DNA of 58,578 nt. It comes from an uncultured Prevotella sp. (GTDB taxonomy: Bacteria; Bacteroidota; Bacteroidia; Bacteroidales; Bacteroidaceae). The notes under the pieces are model-generated. The model was not told where the DNA came from and did not search any database. It saw only the letters and a program-made list of their open reading frames with translations. The DNA lies in assembly GCA_944320195.1 (NCBI GenBank), contig CALUGP010000017.1, forward strand, positions 1-58,578, written 5' to 3'. Shown one piece after another: positions 34,513-42,733 of the stretch (positions within the stretch are counted from its first letter, which is position 1; every line of letters begins with the position of its first letter). The position numbers were made by a program, and so were the translations under genes.

Positions 34513-35007
34513 TCATTCTTCATCATGTTCCGCATCGTCTACCGGCATGTCGATAATCGGCAGCTGACGACTGAACGCCGAGTTAAACGAAATAATCGTT
34601 TCGCTCCTTGAAAGGCCGAGAGGCTGCAGGCGGTCATGTATGATGTTGAGCAGGTGATGGTTGTTTACAGCGTATATCTTGATGAACATGTCGTAGTCGC
34701 CGGTGGTATAATGGCATTCCACAACTTCCGGAATCTTCCTCAATTCGTCGACAACCTCGTCGAATTTTTCAGGGTTTTTCAGGTTAAGTCCCATGTAGGC
34801 GCATGTCTCGTAGCCTATTTTCTCAGGGTCGATGATAAACTTCGAGCCTTTCAGCACGCCCATATTGTTAAGTTTCTGTATGCGTTGATGGATGGCCGCA
34901 CCGCTTACATTGCACGAACGAGCCACCTCCAAGAACGGTATCCTCGCGTCTTCAGCTATCAGTTTGAGGATCTTCTTGTCTAATGAATCTAAATTGTGAT
35001 GTGCCAT
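34513..35007 (-). CDS. Lrp/AsnC-family transcriptional regulator
   Basis: 164 residues. N-terminal helix-turn-helix (LDKKILKLIAEDARIPFLEV, CNVSGAAIHQRIQKLNNMGV) and C-terminal RAM/ligand domain (CAYMGLNLKNPEKFDEVVDE, VVECHYTTGDYDMFIKIYAV). These regulators assemble as octamers and sense amino acids. A TATCTTTG -7 element lies upstream at 35094-35101. The ligand cannot be read from the sequence. Confidence 0.93.
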   Translation of the reverse strand: MAHHNLDSLDKKILKLIAEDARIPFLEVARSCNVSGAAIHQRIQKLNNMGVLKGSKFIIDPEKIGYETCAYMGLNLKNPEKFDEVVDELRKIPEVVECHYTTGDYDMFIKIYAVNNHHLLNIIHDRLQPLGLSRSETIISFNSAFSRQLPIIDMPVDDAEHDEE

Positions 35008-35093
35008 TTAATACTTGGTTTTTACATTGATGTTAACTTGTAACAATGAGGTAAAAGGCTTTACGCCAAATACATATCATTGAATACTTGGCA

Positions 35094-35101
35094 CAAAGAT
35101 A
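35094..35101 (-). promoter_or_regulatory. Putative lrp-like gene promoter, -7 element
   Basis: TATCTTTG on the minus strand, matching TAnnTTTG, about 87 bp before the start codon. Confidence 0.5.
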
Positions 35102-35186
35102 CGATAAAAATATTATTTTTGCAATAAACCGTAAGCAAAAAATCCGCCAAAGGCTATGAATTAAAACTTTACAAGGTGTAAGAATT

Positions 35187-35654
35187 CTATTTCTTTCCTT
35201 TTTGAGTGGCAGAATAATTTATCCTTAACGCCCCGGCACGGCGCAACGCCTGGCGCACATCCGACATGATTCCCATCTCCGTCTCACGGTCAGCTTTTAT
35301 CGAGACGCTCATCGCCTTGGCGTCTTCCGGCGACATCCGGCGGCGTTCTTCAGCCACATAATCGGTCACATCGTCGACATTCGCATACTTGTCGTTAAGC
35401 TGTATACGCGTACCGTCGCCTACGGTGTTGCGCATTTCGTCGGCCGGTTTGCCTATATAAATATATGTCACGGCAGATTTCTTAACAAGCTTTGTCAGCT
35501 CCGTGCCTTCGGGCACACGGTATTTCACCTTCAATGTGACCTCCCTCATGTGTGTAACGGTTATGAAAAAGAAGAGAACGGTGAAAATCAGGTCTGGCAA
35601 AGCCGCCGTATTAAGCATCGGCACTTCACGGCGACGGCGGTTGAACAGGCTCAT
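35187..35654 (-). CDS. ExbD/TolR-family proton-channel subunit (second of two)
   Basis: 155 residues from ATG 35654, which overlaps the stop of the preceding exbD-like gene (ATGA, 35651-35654); the longer upstream frame is rejected for that reason. Short basic N-terminus FNRRRREVPMLNTAALPDLI, one membrane segment with the conserved Asp (LPDLIFTVLFFFI), then a periplasmic domain. Works with ExbB-like and the other ExbD-like protein to couple the proton gradient to TonB or a related transducer. Confidence 0.88.
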   Translation of the reverse strand: MSLFNRRRREVPMLNTAALPDLIFTVLFFFITVTHMREVTLKVKYRVPEGTELTKLVKKSAVTYIYIGKPADEMRNTVGDGTRIQLNDKYANVDDVTDYVAEERRRMSPEDAKAMSVSIKADRETEMGIMSDVRQALRRAGALRINYSATQKGKK

Positions 35655-36187
35655 CTGCCACCTCCTTCCTTCTCGCCGGCATAAGTCTCGGTTATGCGTT
35701 GTGGATAGAATGCCCTCACTTTTTCGCGCTGCTCGGGCGTACACATGCCGTATGCACGGCCAAACCGCTTGACGGCATAGCTGTCGCGCAGCACGTTATA
35801 GGCTGCGGCAATCTCGTTCTGCACGTTGAAATAGGCTTCATACGAAGACCGCCGGTCTACGTCAATCATAATTATGTGGTTGCGCCTGTCGGCCGCATTT
35901 GCCACAAACGCCGCCACTCTTTTGCGCAATTGGGCAAGTTCCAGCGGCTTGCCGTCAGCCAGCAAGCGGCTGTCAGCTGTGATTTGGAGAGACAAGACAT
36001 TGCTCTTTTCTATCTCGGTCATTTCCCGCCTGTCTTCATTCTCCAGCGGAGGAAGCATGCGCGTCAAGCCCTTGTCAGCGTCCATAGACGTCATGATAAG
36101 GAAAAACACCAGCAGGATGAACGATATGTCGGCCGTCGATGTGGTGTTAAGCTGCGGAACCGTGCGCTTGTCGCGATGCAGAATCAT
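35651..36187 (-). CDS. ExbD/TolR-family proton-channel subunit (first of two)
   Basis: 178 residues. HRDKRTVPQLNTTSTADISF leads into the membrane helix DISFILLVFFLIMTSM with the essential Asp at its start. The periplasmic part (ITADSRLLADGKPLELAQLR) is ExbD-like. A C-terminal extension of about 35 residues after NVLRDSYAVKRFG (GMCTPEQREKVRAFYPQRIT) resembles the tails seen in Bacteroidetes ExbD proteins. It overlaps both neighbours by 4 bp. Confidence 0.9.
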   Translation of the reverse strand: MILHRDKRTVPQLNTTSTADISFILLVFFLIMTSMDADKGLTRMLPPLENEDRREMTEIEKSNVLSLQITADSRLLADGKPLELAQLRKRVAAFVANAADRRNHIIMIDVDRRSSYEAYFNVQNEIAAAYNVLRDSYAVKRFGRAYGMCTPEQREKVRAFYPQRITETYAGEKEGGGR

Positions 36188-36729
36188 TTACGAGTCATGT
36201 TCTTTATCTTCCTGACACCTGTTTTCCTGCAATATCCCGAAAGACCTAACGCCACGCCGCAAACGGCTACGCCCAGGAGTACAAACGAGGTATTGATGAA
36301 CATGTCGGTAGCTTTCAGCCAGAACTTGTCGGCATACGCTACCCCATTGACGGTCACAGGCTCGGCGGAACCAGACAGAAACGTGACCAGAAGACTTGCA
36401 AAGAGGAGTGCGGCAGTGCCCCATGCAATCCTGGCCGACGGTATGTTGTTGGCGGTTTCCTGCGCCTTGTCCCTCATCTTCAGGCTTAGCGCTACGGCGA
36501 CGACGGCCAACAAGGCTGCAAGAGCCACAAGCACGTAAATGAACACCAACACAAGGTCGGTCAGCCGTGGGGCGTTAAACTCGGGGTTCTCGCCATACGG
36601 CACGTCGTAACCTATCAGGAAGAACGCGCCGAACACTATTACGGCCAGAGCCACAAGCACGTAAAGCACACGTGTCGACACTTGTTCGGTGGTCAGTTTG
36701 TCAAGTCCGTGCTGTCCTGTCATGGTCAT
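36184..36729 (-). CDS. Four-helix membrane protein of the Exb operon, function unknown
   Basis: 181 residues. Four hydrophobic segments near 22-42, 60-84, 104-121 and 146-165, with a short exported loop (YDVPYGENPEFNAPRLTD) between the first two and another (GSAEPVTVNGVAYADKFW) between the last two. ATGA overlaps with both the ExbB-like gene upstream and the ExbD-like gene downstream show it is made in step with the channel. I know of no defined domain. A structural partner or modulator of the ExbBD channel is a reasonable guess. Confidence 0.78.
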   Translation of the reverse strand: MTMTGQHGLDKLTTEQVSTRVLYVLVALAVIVFGAFFLIGYDVPYGENPEFNAPRLTDLVLVFIYVLVALAALLAVVAVALSLKMRDKAQETANNIPSARIAWGTAALLFASLLVTFLSGSAEPVTVNGVAYADKFWLKATDMFINTSFVLLGVAVCGVALGLSGYCRKTGVRKIKNMTRK

Positions 36730-37586
36730 TTTGTCAACTTATATTTCATTATTATGTCCAAAAGCGATATGGCAGACTCTTCCATCTGGCTCGTGAGATG
36801 CTCTATCTTGGACAAAATGTAATTGTAGAACACCTGCAGAATCAGCGCGGCTATCAGTCCGAATATGGTCGTAATCAGAGCCACCTTCATTCCGGCGGCC
36901 ACAATCGTGGGGCTTATGTCGCCTGCCTGCTGTATCTGTTCGAAAGCCATCACCATGCCTATCACCGTGCCGAGGAATCCCAGGGACGGAGCCATGGCTA
37001 TGAACAACGTTATCCACGAGCAGCCCTTCTCGAGATTGGCGGCCTGCACCGCGCCGTAAGACGTTATGCTGCGCTCTATGTCCTCCATCGACTCGTCTAT
37101 GCGCGTAAGCCCCTGGTAGCATATTGAAGCCACAGGGCCACGGGTCTCGCGACACACGGATTTTGCCTCCTCGATGTCGCCCTGCATTATTTGTGTCTCA
37201 AGGTCGGCCATCAGCTTCTTTGCGTTTATCTCTGAAAGGGTGAGGTATATTATGCGTTCTATGCAGAAAGCCAGACCCAGCACCAAAGCCAACGCTACGA
37301 AAGACATGAAGCCGGCGCTTCCTTCGATATACTTTGTCTTCAGCATCTTGTGGAAGCCGACAGCCTCTACGGGTGCCATCACAGAGTCAGGCGCTTCCGC
37401 GCTTTCCAGCCCGAGCGTGTCGTCAAGCAGCGCCCCGGCCGCAGAATCGGCCTCTGCCACAGCCGCGCTGTCACCCACAGCGGCCGTCACTGGCGTTTGC
37501 ACTTTGCCGCCCTGGGCTTGCGCACAATGGCATTGAGTAAAAGCAAGGAGTGTGATTATCGCAATCTTAGCAAACAGATTGTCCAT
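36726..37586 (-). CDS. MotA/TolQ/ExbB-family proton-channel protein
   Basis: 286 residues. An N-terminal hydrophobic signal-like stretch, an Ala/Ser-rich linker (about 25-70), a first membrane helix (GFMSFVALALVLGLAFCIER), a long cytoplasmic helical domain, and the conserved pair ITLFIAMAPSLGFLGTVIGM and MKVALITTIFGLIAALILQV. Head of a four-gene, fully overlapping operon (ExbB, membrane protein, ExbD, ExbD). The tonB-like gene at 43750-44469 is separate. Confidence 0.92.
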   Translation of the reverse strand: MDNLFAKIAIITLLAFTQCHCAQAQGGKVQTPVTAAVGDSAAVAEADSAAGALLDDTLGLESAEAPDSVMAPVEAVGFHKMLKTKYIEGSAGFMSFVALALVLGLAFCIERIIYLTLSEINAKKLMADLETQIMQGDIEEAKSVCRETRGPVASICYQGLTRIDESMEDIERSITSYGAVQAANLEKGCSWITLFIAMAPSLGFLGTVIGMVMAFEQIQQAGDISPTIVAAGMKVALITTIFGLIAALILQVFYNYILSKIEHLTSQMEESAISLLDIIMKYKLTK

Positions 37587-37609
37587 AACTTAAGGATTAA
37601 AGAAATTCG

Positions 37610-37697
37610 CGGAGAGAGGGGGATTCGAACCCCCGATACGCTTTTGGCGTATACACGCTTTCCAGGCGTGCCTCTTAAGCCACTCGAGCATCTCTCC
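37610..37697 (-). tRNA. tRNA-Ser(GGA)
   Basis: 88 nt on the minus strand. Acceptor stem GGAGAGA/TCTCTCC with discriminator G; D-arm with AGTGGCTTAAGAGGC; anticodon stem CACGC/GCGTG around loop CTGGAAA (anticodon GGA); long class II variable arm TACGCCAAAAGCGTA; T-arm GGGGGTTCGAATCCCCC. CCA is not encoded. Confidence 0.96.
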
Positions 37698-37793
37698 CTG
37701 ACTCAGCAAAAAACGGTCAAGGTTTCGGCTTGCAAAATTATCTCATTTCCTTTTATTTCACGAATAAAATCACATCTTTTTTGCTTTTGCGAG

Positions 37794-38696
37794 CTATTTT
37801 TTCCTATTTTCACACTCTTCCGGCGGCGTTGCGCCGCCTGTCAGGGCATGGCTGCGGCGGTAGTCTGACGGCGAAAGGCCGGTGTGCCGCTGCACGTAGC
37901 GGCTGAAATAAGACAGCGACGAGAAGTTCATACGCTCCGTTATGTCAGACAGGGACAAGTCTTTCTGCATAAGCAGGCGCGTCACCTCGCCGAGCGTGAA
38001 GCGGTCTATCCAGTATGTAGCTGACCTGCCGCTCGCCTTGCGGCACACATCCGAGAGGTAATTAGGCGTAATGCAGAGGCGCGAGGCGTAATATTCCATA
38101 TCCCTGTGGACTATGTACTCGCCGCTGTAAAGCATCTCGACGAACCGTCGCAACAGGCGTTGCGTGCTCTCGGGAACGTCGTTCCACCGCCTGCCGCGAG
38201 CGTGTATGTCGTAGAGGTCGAGCACGTGGGCCATGAGCAGATGGCCCAGCATCTCGTCGCGGAACTGGTGGGCCACGCTGCCATTCATGCGGCGGCGGAG
38301 CGTCTGCATGGCCTCGCGGCATGTGGCGAAGTCGTCTTCCGAGAGGCGCATCACGGGGTTTTGCAGCAGCGAGAGGTGCCCTATTATGCCGTAATTGCTG
38401 CGCAGGGCCAGCGAGGCCACAAAGCGCTCGCTGAGGCTCATCACTATCGACTCGGCGTCGGGCGACTCAGCGAACGACGACACCAGCGCCCCGTCTGGCA
38501 AAATGACGTAATCGCGTGCGGCCACGTTGTAGCCTACGCCGTTCAGCATGAAGCTCATGCCGCCGCGCAGGCACAGAATGTGGAGCACTCGTCCAGGCTT
38601 GCAGGCCTGGTCGAAGCCTGTGACGCCGTCGGCAAAGACTATTCCCGTGTCAGCGTTTTCCCCTTTTTTGTAAAGTGTGTCATGTCCGTCAGCCAT
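37794..38696 (-). CDS. AraC-family transcriptional regulator
   Basis: 300 residues. N-terminal cupin-like sensing domain (about 10-100: RVLHILCLRGGMSFMLNGVG, DYVILPDGALVSSF). C-terminal double helix-turn-helix: MEYYASRLCITPNYLSDVCR and LSLSDITERMNFSSLSYFSR, ending RYVQRHTGLSPSDYRR, the AraC signature. It is divergently oriented to two aldo/keto reductase genes 350 bp away, so it may control them; the region between holds repeat copy F. Confidence 0.92.
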   Translation of the reverse strand: MADGHDTLYKKGENADTGIVFADGVTGFDQACKPGRVLHILCLRGGMSFMLNGVGYNVAARDYVILPDGALVSSFAESPDAESIVMSLSERFVASLALRSNYGIIGHLSLLQNPVMRLSEDDFATCREAMQTLRRRMNGSVAHQFRDEMLGHLLMAHVLDLYDIHARGRRWNDVPESTQRLLRRFVEMLYSGEYIVHRDMEYYASRLCITPNYLSDVCRKASGRSATYWIDRFTLGEVTRLLMQKDLSLSDITERMNFSSLSYFSRYVQRHTGLSPSDYRRSHALTGGATPPEECENRKK

Positions 38697-38745
38697 TGCT
38701 TGTCACATCATATGTTTTTCTGTTTACAGTATTCGGCAAGGTGTT

Positions 38746-38872
38746 TTGCAACCAGTTGATAATCAGTACGTTACCGGCAATCTTGCAAAAGGCCGTATTC
38801 CGCTTTCTAAAAGACGGCCTTTCATCGCCTCGTTGACGGCCTTTCACACGGCCAAAGGCCGTCTTTTGCAAA
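38746..38872. repeat. GGCCGTC composite repeat, copy F with tail
   Basis: The tail TTGATAATCAGTACGTTAC comes first, then TTGCAAAAGGCCGTATTCC, TAAAAGACGGCCTTTC, TTGACGGCCTTTC and AAAGGCCGTCTTTTGCAAA. It sits between divergent genes; I see no gene in 38697-39046. Confidence 0.8.
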
Positions 38873-39013
38873 CCGTTTGGCCGCCTATCGCAAAGCATGC
38901 GGCAGCCTGAGGCCATACCGGCAGCTGTTGTCCGCATGCAAAAATACCAAAAAATCCGCGAAAAGTGAAAATAGTTCCACGTTTTTCACAACATCTTTTC
39001 ACCGGCACAATAG

Positions 39014-39021
39014 TAACTTTG
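39014..39021 (+). promoter_or_regulatory. Putative promoter of the aldo/keto reductase pair, -7 element
   Basis: TAACTTTG, 25 bp before the ATG at 39047. Confidence 0.6.
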
Positions 39022-39046
39022 CACATGAAACGAAAAACCTAACAAT

Positions 39047-39892
39047 ATGAAAGAAACAAGACTTAACAACGGCGTAATGATGCCGGCGGTGGGCTTCGGG
39101 GTGTACCAGATCCCAGTGGAGGACACCGAGCGTTGCGTAAGCGACGCATTGGAAGCGGGTTACCGCATGATTGACACGGCCTCGTCGTATTTCAACGAGC
39201 GGCAGGTGGGCGACGCCCTGCGCCACAGCGGACTGCGGCGCGAGGATGTGTTTGTCACCACAAAACTGTGGGTGCAGGACTATGAGTATGACGACGCGCT
39301 GCGCGCCTTCGACCTGTCGATGAAGAACCTCGGCCTCGATTACCTCGACCTGTACCTCCTGCACAAGCCTTACGGCAACTACTACGCAGCCTGGCGTGCC
39401 GTGGAAAGGCTTTACAAGGAGGGGCGCATACGCGCAGTCGGCGTTACGAGCTTCTCAAGCGAACGCCTGCAAGACCTCTTCCTGCACAACGAAGTGAAAC
39501 CCATGGTGAACCAGATTGAGACAAACCCGCTGCTCCAGCAGCGCGAGGCCAACGCCTTCCTGCGGCAGGAGGGCATACAGCACGAAGCCTGGGCGCCCTT
39601 CGCCGAGGGCAGGCGCGACATTTTCAACAACCCCACCGTCAAGGCCATAGCCGAACGTCACGGCAAGACCGCCGCCCAAGTAATGCTGCGCTGGCTCAAC
39701 CAGCGCGGCGTGGTGGTCATCCCGAAAAGCGTGAGCAAGGCGCGCATGGCCGAGAATCTGGACATCTTCGACTTCACGCTTGACGACGGGGAGATGCGCC
39801 GCATGGCCGTGCTCGACACGGGAAAGAGTCCCATATACGACGACCAAGACCTGCCGACGGTACGCGGAATAGGAACTTATAAGATATATTAA
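39047..39892 (+). CDS. Aldo/keto reductase (first of a tandem pair)
   Basis: 281 residues, (beta/alpha)8 barrel, NADPH-dependent carbonyl reductase. Catalytic tetrad visible: Asp and Tyr in RMIDTASSYFNERQVGDALR, Lys in FVTTKLWVQDYEY and His in DLYLLHKPYGN. Cofactor loop VVIPKSVSKARMAENLDIFDF. Family AKR5-like (2,5-diketo-D-gluconate reductase group) by motif; substrate unknown. It shares its layout and many residues with the next gene, a recent-looking tandem duplication, and is divergent from an AraC regulator. Confidence 0.92.
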   Translation: MKETRLNNGVMMPAVGFGVYQIPVEDTERCVSDALEAGYRMIDTASSYFNERQVGDALRHSGLRREDVFVTTKLWVQDYEYDDALRAFDLSMKNLGLDYLDLYLLHKPYGNYYAAWRAVERLYKEGRIRAVGVTSFSSERLQDLFLHNEVKPMVNQIETNPLLQQREANAFLRQEGIQHEAWAPFAEGRRDIFNNPTVKAIAERHGKTAAQVMLRWLNQRGVVVIPKSVSKARMAENLDIFDFTLDDGEMRRMAVLDTGKSPIYDDQDLPTVRGIGTYKIY

Positions 39893-39904
39893 TTAAGAGA
39901 CAAC

Positions 39905-40036
39905 CACCCCAACCATCCCGAAGGGAGGGAGTTTAGTATGCCTCCATTGTTTTAAATTGTCGGCATATCAGGCTCATTGGGCTTATACGCCGTCACGGGT
40001 AATCAAGCTCCCTCCCTTCGGGAGGGTTGGGATGGG
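39905..40036. repeat. Inverted repeat between the two reductase genes
   Basis: CCCCAACCATCCCGAAGGGA-GGGAG (39905-39931) and its inverted partner CTCCCTCCCTTCGGGAGGGT-TGGGATGGG (40008-40036) bracket about 75 bp. Similar GGGAGG units occur near 4980 and 49740. Confidence 0.65.
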
Positions 40037-40048
40037 TCTATAAAAGAC

Positions 40049-40894
40049 ATGGAAACAATCATTTTAAGCAACGGCGTGAAGATGCCGTTATTGGGCTACG
40101 GGGTATATCTCGTAAGCCCGGAAGAGTGTGAAAGTTGCGTACTCGACGCAACAAGTACGGGTTACAGGCTGATAGACACAGCCCAGGCATATTACAATGA
40201 AGAAGGCGTTGGCGAGGCGATAACGAAATGCGGCGCACCCAGAAGTGACCTGTTCATCGTCACGAAAGTGTGGATAACCAACGCCGGCGAGGCGAAGGCC
40301 GCGCTCAGCATCGACGAGTCGCTGCGCAAGCTGCGGACTGACTACGTTGACCTGCTTCTAATCCATCAGCCATACGGCGACGTGTACGGCTCGTGGCGTG
40401 CGATGGAGAAGGCCTACCGTGACGGCAAGACAAGAGCGATAGGCGTCTCCAACTTCCAGAAGGGACGCTTCTACGACTTCGCCTACCATGCCGACGTGAA
40501 GCCCATGGTCAACCAATTGCAGTGCAACGCCGTGATGCAACAAAACGGGATACAGCCAGTGCTCGACGAGTTCGGCACGAAGATGATGGCATGGGGGCCG
40601 CTCGGCGGGCAGGGCTCTGACGCGATATTCGGAAACGACACGCTGAAACAGATAGGCGTGAAGTATGGCAAGACAGCCTCGCAGGTGGCCTTGCGGTGGC
40701 TGACCCAGCGCGGCATAGTGGCCATACCAAAGAGCACGCACCGTGAAAGGATGACCGAGAATCTTGACATCTTCGACTTCAGCCTTGCCGACTGCGACAT
40801 GTCGGCCATAGCCCGGCTGAACATGCACGACGAGGGAGCCGTAAACTTCAACGACCCGATGTTCATCAAGATGCTTCTGGACACCTACAAGTAA
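40049..40894 (+). CDS. Aldo/keto reductase (second of a tandem pair)
   Basis: 281 residues from ATG 40049; the frame is open 72 bp further upstream, but that part is repeat sequence. Tetrad: Asp/Tyr in RLIDTAQAYYNEEGVGEAIT, Lys in FIVTKVWITNAGEA, His in LLLIHQPYGDVYGSW. NADPH-binding loop VAIPKSTHRERMTENLDIF. Same length as its paralogue and ends in the same position. Probably expressed from the promoter at 39014, though the inverted repeat in between could reduce read-through. Confidence 0.92.
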   Translation: METIILSNGVKMPLLGYGVYLVSPEECESCVLDATSTGYRLIDTAQAYYNEEGVGEAITKCGAPRSDLFIVTKVWITNAGEAKAALSIDESLRKLRTDYVDLLLIHQPYGDVYGSWRAMEKAYRDGKTRAIGVSNFQKGRFYDFAYHADVKPMVNQLQCNAVMQQNGIQPVLDEFGTKMMAWGPLGGQGSDAIFGNDTLKQIGVKYGKTASQVALRWLTQRGIVAIPKSTHRERMTENLDIFDFSLADCDMSAIARLNMHDEGAVNFNDPMFIKMLLDTYK

Positions 40895-40989
40895 GCCGCG
40901 GCGGCACAATCCGCAATTCCTGCGAAGCCAATCAAAAGGATTGAAGCGAAAAAGGCTGACGATGAAAAACATTCACTGTCAACTAAAAA

Positions 40990-41027
40990 ACAAAAGGGTC
41001 GGTTGCTGGAAAGCACCGTCCCTTTTG
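40990..41027. terminator. Bidirectional intrinsic terminator
   Basis: AAAAGGGTCGGTTGCT and AGCACCGTCCCTTTT form a long stem. The minus side continues TTTTGTTTTTTAG, a strong U-run for the tatD gene; the plus side serves the reductases. Confidence 0.75.
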
Positions 41028-41039
41028 CCGTATAAAGGC

Positions 41040-41819
41040 TTATAAGCCGAACACACGCCTAACATTGCCGTTGGTTGCGGCGGCGACCTCTTCATCGCTC
41101 ACGCCGTAACATTCCGCCAGACGCTTCAGCACATACAGGGCGAAGGCACTCTCGTTGCGCTTGCCTCGCATCGGCACGGGAGCCATATACGGCGAATCGG
41201 TCTCTATCACAATGCGTTCCAGCGGCACTGCGGCAGGCAACACCTCGGGCAGATGCGACTTTTTGAACGTCAGCACGCCGCCTATGCCCAGCACGAAGTT
41301 GTCAAACTGGAGCAGCTCAGCGGCCTCTTTCTCGTTTCCCGTGAAGCAATGGAACACGCCACCTGGCAAGTCTGACTTATAATTGCGGAGCAAATGCACC
41401 ATCTCGTTTTGCGCCTTGCGGCAATGAATCATGAGCGGCAGACGGCTTTCCACCGACCAGCGCACCTGTTCCTCGAACGCTTCAAGCTGCTCTTTCTCGA
41501 ACTCGCGGCTCCAGTAATAGTCCAGCCCCACCTCGCCAATGGCTATGAACGGACGGCCGTCGGCATCAAGCCGGGCCTTCATCTGCGCCAACACGCCGCG
41601 CCAGTCGGCCTTGACATCCTCCGGATGAAGGCCAATCATCGGGTAAACGAAGCCAGGATAACGGGCGCACGACGACAACACGGTGTCGACAGACGGCAAA
41701 TTGACAGCCGGAATGAAAACCTTGTTTACACCAGCAGCCTTTGCACGGGCCACGACTTCATCCCGGTCGGTGTCAAACTCCTCGCCGTCGAGATGCGTAT
41801 GCGTATCGATGAAATTCAT
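41040..41819 (-). CDS. tatD: TatD-family metal-dependent hydrolase (DNase)
   Basis: 259 residues, amidohydrolase-type barrel. Metal ligands: MNFIDTHTHLDGEEFD (His7, His9), IAIGEVGLDYYW (Glu), LPLMIHCRKAQNEM (His), GVFHCFTGN (His) and ERIVIETDSPYMAP (Asp). TatD proteins are 3'-5' exonucleases linked to DNA repair or quality control. The length is normal. Followed by a strong terminator at 40990-41027. Confidence 0.94.
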   Translation of the reverse strand: MNFIDTHTHLDGEEFDTDRDEVVARAKAAGVNKVFIPAVNLPSVDTVLSSCARYPGFVYPMIGLHPEDVKADWRGVLAQMKARLDADGRPFIAIGEVGLDYYWSREFEKEQLEAFEEQVRWSVESRLPLMIHCRKAQNEMVHLLRNYKSDLPGGVFHCFTGNEKEAAELLQFDNFVLGIGGVLTFKKSHLPEVLPAAVPLERIVIETDSPYMAPVPMRGKRNESAFALYVLKRLAECYGVSDEEVAAATNGNVRRVFGL

Positions 41820-41926
41820 TGTTTTATATTTATAAAGAAAGGGGAAAGAAGAGAATAAACAAGCATAAATTCACCATAATATTGAATCTGGCGGATTTAT
41901 GACATGCCGGCCAACATCTTCTCTCC

Positions 41927-42631
41927 TTATTTCCCAACCGATTTATTTTCATTCTTACGGTAATAATACACCACTCCAAGCTTCCGACAAAGGTCGAAAC
42001 GCGTTTCCGCAGGCTCATCCTTGAAATGATTTTCAATCTGGTTCCACAGCTCCAATATCACCTCGTCAGCCTCCGGACGCACATTCTTGAGGCTTTCCCA
42101 TACACGAGCGGTATTCTCTTTGAGCCGCTTATGCTGCTCATAACAGTCCCTGAAGATGTCAAGATGTGTGCCGACCATGCCTATCGTAGGGTTGTATATT
42201 GGCCTTCCGCCCTGCTTTACGCGTGCCTTCTCGCCTTCAATAACCTTCTTTCCCCAGTCCAGCAGGCTTTGGGAACTCTTCATGTTGGGCAAGGTAGAAG
42301 CGCCCTCTTCCATGCCATAGAGCTTAAGCGAGCCTCTCTTTATCTCTCCGCGCTCAACAGCCATCAGCAAAACCTGCATGAAGTGGCTCACATACATGGC
42401 CGCATTGCGCTGCAATTTGCCAATCTTGCCCACGCCTCTGAGCTGAGCCGCGTATGTGAGACGGTATTGCTCGCTGGCCGTAAGCAACCTGTCATAAGCC
42501 GACTGGGCGCGATTTATGGTCTGCCAGTCGATAAACCTGTTGCGCACAGTGTATATCTCGTTGCTGTCAAGGATGGTTTTCAACGCACGCAAGCGTGCCG
42601 CGTCCGTGTTTGGAAGTCTACGGTAAGGCAT
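41927..42631 (-). CDS. Conserved-looking hypothetical protein, mostly helical
   Basis: 234 residues without signal peptide or membrane segment. Charged, predicted alpha-helical (AARLRALKTILDSNEIYTVR, YAAQLRGVGKIGKLQRNAAM, YEQHKRLKENTARVWESLKN). I do not recognise a domain. It lies between the prenyl synthase gene (102 bp upstream) and tatD on the same strand and has codon usage like its neighbours, so it is a real gene. No function can be proposed. Confidence 0.75.
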   Translation of the reverse strand: MPYRRLPNTDAARLRALKTILDSNEIYTVRNRFIDWQTINRAQSAYDRLLTASEQYRLTYAAQLRGVGKIGKLQRNAAMYVSHFMQVLLMAVERGEIKRGSLKLYGMEEGASTLPNMKSSQSLLDWGKKVIEGEKARVKQGGRPIYNPTIGMVGTHLDIFRDCYEQHKRLKENTARVWESLKNVRPEADEVILELWNQIENHFKDEPAETRFDLCRKLGVVYYYRKNENKSVGK

Positions 42632-42733
42632 TTGTCAGTTGATAATTCACAAAACACAGTTCATGATTCACACCGCATAACGAAGCCGCCTATCCGACAA
42701 CCATGCAATGCGCATCATGAATCATGCATCAAA

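Noticed and set aside
35655-35744. 30-codon upstream extension of the second exbD-like gene
   Set aside because: It overlaps the coding end of the first exbD-like gene; the ATGA overlap at 35651-35654 gives the natural start.
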